The notes beneath the pieces were generated by a model that was not told where the DNA came from, did no database searches, and worked only from the letters and a program-made list of their open reading frames with translations. A stretch of DNA of 64,000 bases from Schistocerca nitens (taxonomy: Eukaryota; Arthropoda; Insecta; Orthoptera; Acrididae): positions 191,525,548-191,589,547 of the forward strand of contig NC_064618.1 in the NCBI RefSeq assembly GCF_023898315.1, in the 5' to 3' direction. Every line of letters starts with the position of its first letter. Position 1 is the first letter of the stretch. The translations under genes were made by a program, and so were the position numbers. Positions 57,161 to 64,000 of the stretch are shown here, in pieces.

Positions 57161-57690
57161 GAGCAATGAATACGAACTAAGACGATGTAGTTTATAAAAG
57201 TAAGAAAGTAGAGGTACACTACTTAGAGGGTTCTCTTTGAAACAATTTGTTTAAATTCATTTTCGAAAGGCATCAAGAGTAAGATAATTTCTACTGTAAT
57301 GCGAAAACTGCGTAGTGTAAAGTAAGCAAAAGGTAGTCGTTTAAGATCTTATTAGTCTCATAACTACTGTTATAAAATTATAAAAATGTAAACTCAGTAA
57401 CTGTTCTAACAATGGGTGGCACCGACGCTGGGTTCACGGATTTACTTCAAACTTTGTACACCTTTGATAGGCCATTTAAACAATGTAATATGCAGGTAGT
57501 AAGATGCACTACTCTGGCAATTCCTATACAATCGCAAGAGAAATTTTTCTCGTCTATTAAATAATTGATGTATCTGTGCGCAGGTGCCGAATGTTGGTCA
57601 TGTTCAAGTGGTTAGCGTACGAGCTTCGTAAGACGAACGTTTGAGTGCTGACCTCTTCATTAAAATCCGGTATGATACCTCGACCCTGCC
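57161..57690. other. Anonymous sequence
   Basis: No supported gene; possibly old repeat material around 57,410-57,530. Confidence 0.35.
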
Positions 57691-58180
57691 ACCAACGTGT
57701 GGAAGTGGTCCACCATCCCCTTCGTCCACCAGTCATGTTGGCCACATCACGGCACCGCTCGCACACCTCTGGGACTTCCTCGTCGATTACAGTTCCTTTC
57801 AGGACAGTCTGCCGGAGACCAGGCTGCCACAGTACAGTAGCAGAGAATATCGTTGTAGTATGTAGCGGTGAACGGCAAATTCTCAAACCACCAACAACTG
57901 ACACGTCGATATGCCCCAACTGCGCGCTCATCGACTTCGACGAGCATCATTTGGTTTGTGGCAAAGCATTCGACTGTTGATTTTAACGAGGAAAATGCTG
58001 GCCGTATCTACTGCGTACCGCCCACAGGGCGATCACAGCTCACGACCTACGGTTCCCGGACAAGGCACACCTTCCCACCGCTAGGACGAACGTCGTAAAC
58101 TGCATAAAGGGGATGGCGACGTATTATCTGCATCGCACCGATAACAAGGACGTCATAGGCTTCTGGCACATATAGCAAAA
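57690..58180 (+). pseudogene. LINE C-terminal region with zinc knuckle, decayed
   Basis: The plus strand encodes CPNCALIDFDEHHLVC (57913-57960), a C-x2-C-x7-H-x3-C knuckle typical of the C-terminus of some non-LTR retrotransposon proteins. In another frame it continues LTRKMLAVS and then LRFPDKAHLPTARTN, CIKGMATYYLHRTDNKDVIGFWH (given here in pieces). The upstream part has lost its frame. No reverse transcriptase motif remains, so the clade is not assigned. Confidence 0.5.
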
Positions 58181-58880
58181 GCAACAAGTCGTCTTGTGTC
58201 AGGCCACTTACATTATACGAAACTAAAAATATTAAAACTAATAAAGGAATAACCTGAGGAACGTCGTATTTGATGTAAAACCTCCTGCTGTGAAAACAGA
58301 CAATATGTCAAAGTCTGACATCAAAAATAGTTGTATTTTGGAAGTTAGTAAAGTTCCATAAAAAAACGTAATTTTCCGACAGTCAAGAATTTAAATAAAT
58401 ACAGTGATGTAATAGTTCACCTTCAGTGACTATGTACGATGATCTGATAAGACTTTCAGTGTTCATATATAAATTTGGAAAGTTAGTTTCAGAAAACCTC
58501 TGTGACTTTTCTATAATAATAATTTCAAGAATTCTAAGTAAATATATGTATTGTGTGTTAGGGTGTGTGTGAATGACAATGCGTGCGTGAGAGTATGTGG
58601 GACGTTCGGCATTATTAAAAATCATTCATGTAATTCTCTACAGGAACTGGCAAGTGTTCCAACTCTGTAACGTGGGAACGAATCCACTAGTGGTTCCCCT
58701 ACTAGTGAATGTCGGATGTCCAAGTATGTATGCTTATGTATAAGACAGCCAGAACATTCGCGACTACATAATAAATTTCCTGATGCAGAGTAAAGCTTAT
58801 AGTTTATTTTGTTTTGTTTATTTAATTAGAGAGTTTTGTGTTACTTAATTTGACGACGTCAATGAGGCTAGAGAAGTGGT
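58181..58880. other. Anonymous AT-rich sequence
   Basis: No supported gene or repeat. Confidence 0.4.
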
Positions 58881-58899
58881 TGGTGCTTGCTAGATTTTG

Positions 58900-59030
58900 G
58901 CGCGAGCCGCACCCTAGAAGTGAGTTCTCATTGGTCGTAAGTGCTGACAGCCAATGAGAAGCGTGACGGTTGGCCGCCTAGTGAGGAGATATAGTTTTGA
59001 GTGTGGGCGAGTGAGAGGGACATTCGCGAG
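58900..59030 (+). promoter_or_regulatory. Promoter-like block with mirrored CCAAT boxes
   Basis: TTCTCATTGG (58925-58934) and CCAATGAGAA (58951-58960) form a perfect inverted repeat with a 16-base spacer, placing two CCAAT boxes face to face. GATATAG follows at 58988-58994 as a weak TATA-like box, then GAGTGTGGGCGAGTGAG. A CGACGTCA half-palindrome is at about 58852-58859. This could drive a repeat or a host gene; no first exon is evident. Confidence 0.35.
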
Positions 59031-59490
59031 CTAGCTTTGATTGGAGGTGGTTATTCTGGATGTGACTTTTCGCATTATGTGTAAGATGAAGTCTTGGGAT
59101 GACTTCCGCTTTATGGTACAGTGTTAATGGTATCTGGTAGTGACCAGAAACTGTTTATGAAAACTTTAGAGTGGCTGTGAGCAGAAACTTTACTAATTTT
59201 CGTAAATGTGGGCTGATGATCTTGCTTAACAGCCATAAAGATCGATTGAAGGTTTAAATTTGAACTTCATGTTTCAAGTACGAGTGACATCCCCGGCGTG
59301 TAGCTATGAGGTTACAGTTTCCTCAACACTGCTTTTCTGTGATGTCGTAAGTAGCTGCAGTTAGGAGTTTTACGTGCGAAGATCTACCGCTGTAAAGAGG
59401 TAGGTGAACAAAAATTATAAAAGAAATTACATTGCAGCAGCAACGAATAATCCGTCGCAAGTGGTGCATCGCACGCACGCACATAAAAAA

Positions 59491-59610
59491 TCCGTCGCAA
59501 TACGGGGTGTAACGTTGCAAAGTGGTGTGAAATGGAACGATCGTGTGAGGATTGTTGTAGGGAAGGCGACTAGTCGACATCGGTTTATTAGGAGTTCCTT
59601 GCTCAAAAAC
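59491..59610 (+). pseudogene. CR1-like LINE fragment
   Basis: About 40 codons, GVTLQSGVKWNDRVRIVVGK then RHRFIRSSLLKN, match the block after the reverse transcriptase in the other CR1-like copies (SDLKWNDHIKLIVGKA and LRFVGRILRKC). Short, sense strand, isolated. Confidence 0.6.
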
Positions 59611-59743
59611 AGGAAGAGTTCTTTGTGTCTTGTTGTTTTTGCCCGAGACCGTATTATGAACTCTGAAGTCATTCGCATAACCCACGTATCACAACTGGGA
59701 GGGCAAAACAGCGGACTTTACCGCTAACTTTTGGGAAGGTGTC

Positions 59744-60170
59744 AGTGATCGGTTGACAGTTCCACGTGTCCTACCTGGCCGAATTACTGCTGGTGTGTAC
59801 CTTCAGACCCTGTAACACAAGCTAACCGACTAGTTGGATGATATTCTTTATGCCGAAAGCTTGCGTATGTGGTACATGCATAGTAATGCATCTGCACGCA
59901 TTATGGTGCGTAATCTGGAATACATGACACGAATCATCGACAACAGGTGTTTAGTCCATAGCTCGCTATCAACATGGCCTCCCACATTTCACGATTTGGA
60001 CATTATGTATAAGGATATTTAAAGGCTATAGCCCTATTGACTGTTTAGATGTACTCTGGGAAGACATTGTGTGTGGTTGTTAAAGTATTCGGCACATGCC
60101 TAGGACTTTTGAACATCTATGAGGAGTCGTGTTGAAACCTGGACGGTGACCCTGTAGATCGCTTCTTCTA
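59744..60170 (+). pseudogene. Mariner-type (DDE_3) transposase fragment
   Basis: Translation gives DRLTVPRVLPGRITAGVYLQ, then LDDILYAESLRMWYMHSNAS where related proteins have MWFMHDGAP (the catalytic Asp is lost), then RNLEYMTRIIDNRCLVHSS, STWPPTFHDLDIMYKDI and a C-terminal LWEDIVCGC region. Only the second half of the nuclease is present, and it is adjacent to the LINE fragment. Confidence 0.6.
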
Positions 60171-60295
60171 ATACGTTTTCTCTCTATTGCGTATCTGCAA
60201 CTTGGATACTTGGGGATTGTTGTCTTCTTGTACACAGAAATATCGCAATAAATCGGGTATTGTTTTTCGGACTTACGTTTCCCAGCGGATTAGTA

Positions 60296-60670
60296 CCGAG
60301 GTCCGGTGTGCCGGCCAGTCTGTGAATGATTTTTAAGGCGGTTTTCCATCTGCCTCGGCGAATGTGGCATGGTTCCCCTTATTCCACCTCAGTTACACTA
60401 TGTCGGCGATAGCGGCGCAAACACTGTCTCCACGCACGCGTACACCATAGTTACTCTACCACGCAAACATTGGGGTTACAATCGTCTGGTGTGAGACGTT
60501 CCCGAGGGATCCACTGGGCGCCGAACCCCACAATAACCCTGCGTTCGGTGTGGGGCGGCGGTGGAGTGAGTGGACTGCTGTAGCCTGTTGTCGGGTTGTG
60601 CATCACTGCAGGCTACGGCGGGGACGAACCCTCTCCGTCGTTTCTAGGTACCCAGTTCCATATAATACAA
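60296..60670 (+). repeat. Unclassified dispersed repeat, copy 2
   Basis: Matches 35,288-35,730 block by block but lacks the poly-G insertion. Ends TATAATACAATACAGTCC, again an ATACA-type tail. Confidence 0.7.
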
Positions 60671-60679
60671 TACAGTCCA

Positions 60680-61685
60680 GTACTCTCCCCAATCGTTTGT
60701 ACCTAGAACAGTCATACACCCCGTATAACCAAATCCACAACATTTCCTTTTAATATTGAGTGTTGGATATATTCAAATAGTAAGTCTCATTTTGTATCGT
60801 ATTAGGATTGAGCACACTAGAAATCACAAAAGGAAGCCAGTTTCATAAAAAAGGGGTTGGCATGTGTAAGTTGTGACGAATCTTTTAACCGACTTTTAAC
60901 CGCGGTTAGAGAGGCCCAGCTTCGTGGGGGGCATCTGCAGGACGACTGGGTGAACACCAATGATTATTCTTTTGTCGCTGCCATACGTCTCAGCCCAGAC
61001 TTGCCACGTATTTGAGGCCACACTGTCGAGATTATACTCTAGCTCTGCACGTCGATCAATATCAGAGACACAAACGGGGGTAGAGTTGCGTTCAGTACGG
61101 AATGCAGTTTCATTATACAGCAGACCATCATCACAAAGGCCGATCATTCGCCCTCGCTCGTAACTTCATTGTACGCTTCCCTTTGGCGTCGGCGAGGCGT
61201 ATTGATACCTCAAATCCCGTTTACTGCTCTCAGGCACTGATACACGTTATTCTCCACAGTGCACTGCTAAAGCAACTACCAAGTCGCTTCTCACATATAT
61301 ACTTGTTGTAACACTGTTTTCAAACATTTAAAAGACTGTAAAGTTTGTAATTTTAGTGTTTCTTTACATCACACTGTTAGCCAATTAGAACTTCTGAGCC
61401 TTATGTAAGTGGTTTAGCAGATGTACAACAGTAAATACACAAATTTGACACTACGACGTTTTTCGTTTCTTGTAGAAGAAAATGTGGTTAACTACATACT
61501 ATAAGAACACTCAATTACACAAATTTATATGTTTTCAGGCCAATTCTAGTACTGAGTGTCAAATGTCGTACATTTTCTCTAATACATGTGCCAGACAGTT
61601 CCAGATACCCTCTGTAGCAAAATACTGAAAGCAGTGTACTTTACATTATCTCTATTATGAATAACTGTGCAGCTTCTGTGGAACC
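60680..61685. other. Anonymous sequence
   Basis: No supported gene. An 83-codon minus ORF (60896-61147) has no recognised domain. Confidence 0.4.
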
Positions 61686-61694
61686 GACTTGTCA

Positions 61695-61895
61695 AATGGT
61701 TCAAATGGCTCTAAGCACAATGGGATTTTACATCTGAGGTCATCAGTCCCCTAGACGTAGAACTACTTAAACCTAACTAACCCAAGGACATCACACACAT
61801 CTATGCTCGAGGCAGGATTCGAATCTGTGACGGTAGCAGCAGCGCGGTTCCGGACTGGAGCACCTACAACCACTCGGTCACAGCGGCCGGCAACA
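61695..61895 (-). repeat. SINE-A copy
   Basis: Inverted, diverged copy. Perfect 9-bp duplication GACTTGTCA at 61686-61694 and 61896-61904. Confidence 0.94.
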
Positions 61896-62002
61896 GACTT
61901 GTCATTCTAAATATATCTGAAGAGTGTAGAACCAAATCTGAGGGACGTAATATGATACTTAGTTTTGAATGACTTCTAATATTTCTAAACTTAAGACAAA
62001 AA

Positions 62003-62200
62003 AAATGGTTCAAATGGCTCTGAGCACTATGGGACTCACCTGCTGAGGTCATTAGTCCCCTAGAACTTAGAACTAGTTAAACCTAACTAACCTAAGGACA
62101 TCACAAACATCCATGCCCGAGGCAGGATTCGAACCTGCGACCGTAGCGGTCTTGCGGTTCCAGACTGCAGCGCCTTTAACCGCACGGCCACTTCGGCCGG
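62003..62200 (-). repeat. SINE-A copy, young subfamily
   Basis: Inverted copy with all subfamily marks. Flanks CTTAAGACAAAAA and CTTTAGACCAAAAA are an imperfect duplication. Confidence 0.96.
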
Positions 62201-62621
62201 CTTTAGACCAAAAATACCACATAAAGGAAACGAAGCCCAATTGGTATAAAGGCTCATTTATTTCCATGGTGTAATGGCGTGGACAAGTTTTGTGCTGCTT
62301 ATACCAGGATGTTCATGGAACTACAACTCCACTGTAGTTATTTGGTATTGTCATCGAAGAGTATAAGAGACTTCTCCTACTTGTTTCATCGTTACCCAAG
62401 TGTGTAGCAGAGACTAGTGTAAAGGTATCGATTACCTCAAAGCCAACCACAGCGAAATGGAAGTCGGGTGTGCTTCCAATTAGGACGACGGGATGTTTTC
62501 TTAGGGCATTTGCCTCAAAGTCAGTGATAGCAATACGTAAATGCTTGGAAGCATGGTATACATCCCATTTCAGATAACGCAAAAAACGCTTTTCACAGCA
62601 AAAACAGCCTGGTTTCTGTGA
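62201..62621. other. Anonymous sequence
   Basis: No supported gene; an 89-codon minus ORF (62313-62582) has no motif. Confidence 0.35.
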
Positions 62622-64000
62622 ACATCTACATCATCTACATTTATACTCCGCAAACCACCCAAAGGTGTGTGGCGGAGAGCAGTATACATGCCACTGTCAT
62701 TACCTCCCTTTCCTGTTCCAGTCGCGTGTGGTTCGCGGGAAGAACGACTGCCGGGAAGCCTCCGTGCGCTCTCGACTCTCTCTAATTTTACGTTCGTGAT
62801 CACCTCGGGAGGTATAAGTAGGGGGAAGCATTATATTTGATACCTCATCCAGAAACGCACCCTTTCGAAACCTAGATAGCAAGCTACTCCGCGATACAAA
62901 GCACTTCTCTTGCAGAGTCTGCCACTTGAGTTCGCTAAACATCTCCGTAACGCTATCACGCTTACCAAATAACCCTGTGACGAAACGCGCCGCTCTTCTT
63001 TGGATCTTCTCTATCTCCTCTGTCAACCCGATCTGGTACGCATCCCACACTGATGAGCAATTCTCAAGTATAGGTCGAACCAATGTTTTGTAAGCCACCT
63101 CCTTTGTTGCTGGACTACATTTTCTAAGGACTCTGCCAATGAATCTCAACCTGACACCCGCCCTACCCACAATTAATTTTATATGATGATTCGATTTCAT
63201 ATCGTTCCGTACGCATACTCCCAGATATTTTACGGAAGTAACTGCTACCATTGATCATATAATCATACAATAAAGGATCCTTCTTTCTATGTATTCGCAA
63301 TAAATTACATTTGTCTATGTTAAGGGTCAGTTGCCACTCCCTGCACCAAGTGCCTATCCTCTGAAGATCTTCCTGCATTTCGCTGCAATTTTCTAATGCT
63401 GCAATTTCTCTGTATACTACAGCATGATCAGCGAAAAGCCGCATGGAACTTCCGACACTATCTACTAGGTCATTTGTATATATTGTGAAAAGCAATGGTC
63501 CCTTAACACTCCCCTGTGGCACGCCAGAGGTTACTTTAACGTCTTTAGACGTCTCTCCATTAAGAACAACATGCTGTGTTCTGTTTGCGAAAAACTCTTC
63601 TATTCAGGCACACAGCTGGTCTGATATTCCGTGGGCTGTTACTCTGTTTATCAGGTGACAGTGCGGAACTGTATCGAACGCCTTCCGAAAGTCAAGGAAA
63701 ATGGCATCTACCTGGGAGCCTATATCTAATATTTTCTGGGTGTCATGAACAAATAAAGCGAGTTGGGTGTCACGCGATCGCTGTTTCCGGAATCCATGTT
63801 GATTCCTACAGAGTAGATTCTGGGTTTCCAGAATTGACATGATACGCGAGCAAAAAACATGTTCTAAAATTCTACAACAGATCGATGTCAGAGATGTAGG
63901 TCTACAGTTTTGCTCATCTGCTCGACGACCCTTCTTGAAAACTGGAACTACCTGTGTTATTTTACAATCATTTGGAACCTTCCGTTCCTCTAGAGGCTTG
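62622..64000 (-). mobile_element. CR1-like LINE, continuing past the window
   Basis: Plus-strand 3' end ACATCTACATCATCTACATT with the GGTGTGTGGCGGAG signature. Three overlapping pieces: the C-terminal block (62700-63251: SVKYLGVCVRNDM, RRAARFVTGLF), the reverse transcriptase core (63163-63522: MPQGSVKGPLLFTIYTNDLV, then MRLFADHAVVYRE where the catalytic FADD has become FADH), and the N-terminal RT block (63604-63840: FLDFRKAFDTVPHCHLI). A frameshift near 63,200 and a stop near 63,603 break it. The loss of the second catalytic Asp means no activity. Confidence 0.85.

Noticed and set aside
57557-57931. 124-codon minus-strand ORF
   Set aside because: It is opposite a plus-strand LINE C-terminal relic whose zinc-knuckle residues are recognisable.
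8100-62200. tRNA genes suggested by A and B boxes
   Set aside because: Every hit is a SINE head with body, tail and usually target duplications; none folds as a stand-alone tRNA by eye.
8100-62200. CRISPR-like regularly repeated sequence
   Set aside because: The repeats are dispersed SINEs in both orientations with irregular spacing in a eukaryotic genome.

Overview
This is eukaryotic nuclear DNA from a large, repeat-choked insect genome. The best guess is an acridid grasshopper or locust, probably Schistocerca. The main reason is one tRNA-headed SINE family (called SINE-A here) with about 22 copies in 64 kb, which I recognise from locust sequence. Several tRNA-type SINE families, a 5S rRNA-derived SINE, RTE-like and CR1-like LINEs and many Tc1/mariner relatives agree with this. 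There is no bacterial gene organisation, no operon, no tRNA or rRNA gene and no CRISPR array.

Layout. 0.9-3.9 kb: an antisense RTE-like LINE. 6.7-7.5 kb: a sense 3' piece of the same kind. 8-17 kb: scattered SINEs of four families and a broken pogo/Tc5-like transposase (12.3-13.5 kb). 17.3-18.7 kb: a nearly intact Tc1-like transposon with one stop in its transposase. 19.4-21.8 kb: the only stretch that looks like host gene material. It holds a GC-rich island with an ORF, then a signal-peptide first exon with a strong splice donor (20,356-20,437), and a possible second exon and poly(A) signal near 21.6-21.8 kb. 21.9-22.6 kb: a recent 370-bp tandem duplication. 24.9-28.4 kb: a CR1-like LINE, a Tc1-like element and another Tc1 scrap. 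32.7-40.1 kb: Tc1 remnants, a tail-to-tail SINE pair, a CR1-like LINE with an inserted SINE, and a Tc1 shell holding a SINE and a 5S-SINE. 41.2-45.6 kb: a sense CR1-like LINE, a Tc1 remnant, SINEs and a palindromic MITE-like element. 48.1-50.0 kb: a Tc1-like element with a SINE inside a SINE. 51.3-53.0 kb: a mariner-type element with a 229-bp near-perfect palindrome carrying a hammerhead-like core inserted just after its stop codon. 53.9-64 kb: further Tc1, LINE and SINE pieces, ending in a CR1-like LINE that runs off the window.

How it works together. LINEs supply the reverse transcriptase that can move SINEs in trans. Many SINE copies have clear 9-17 bp target-site duplications, so insertion order can be read from nesting. 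No LINE or transposase reading frame in the window is wholly intact, so present mobility would depend on copies elsewhere. If the exon at 20.4 kb is real, it is either the start of a small two-exon secreted-peptide gene or the first exon of a gene whose TE-filled intron spans the rest of the window.
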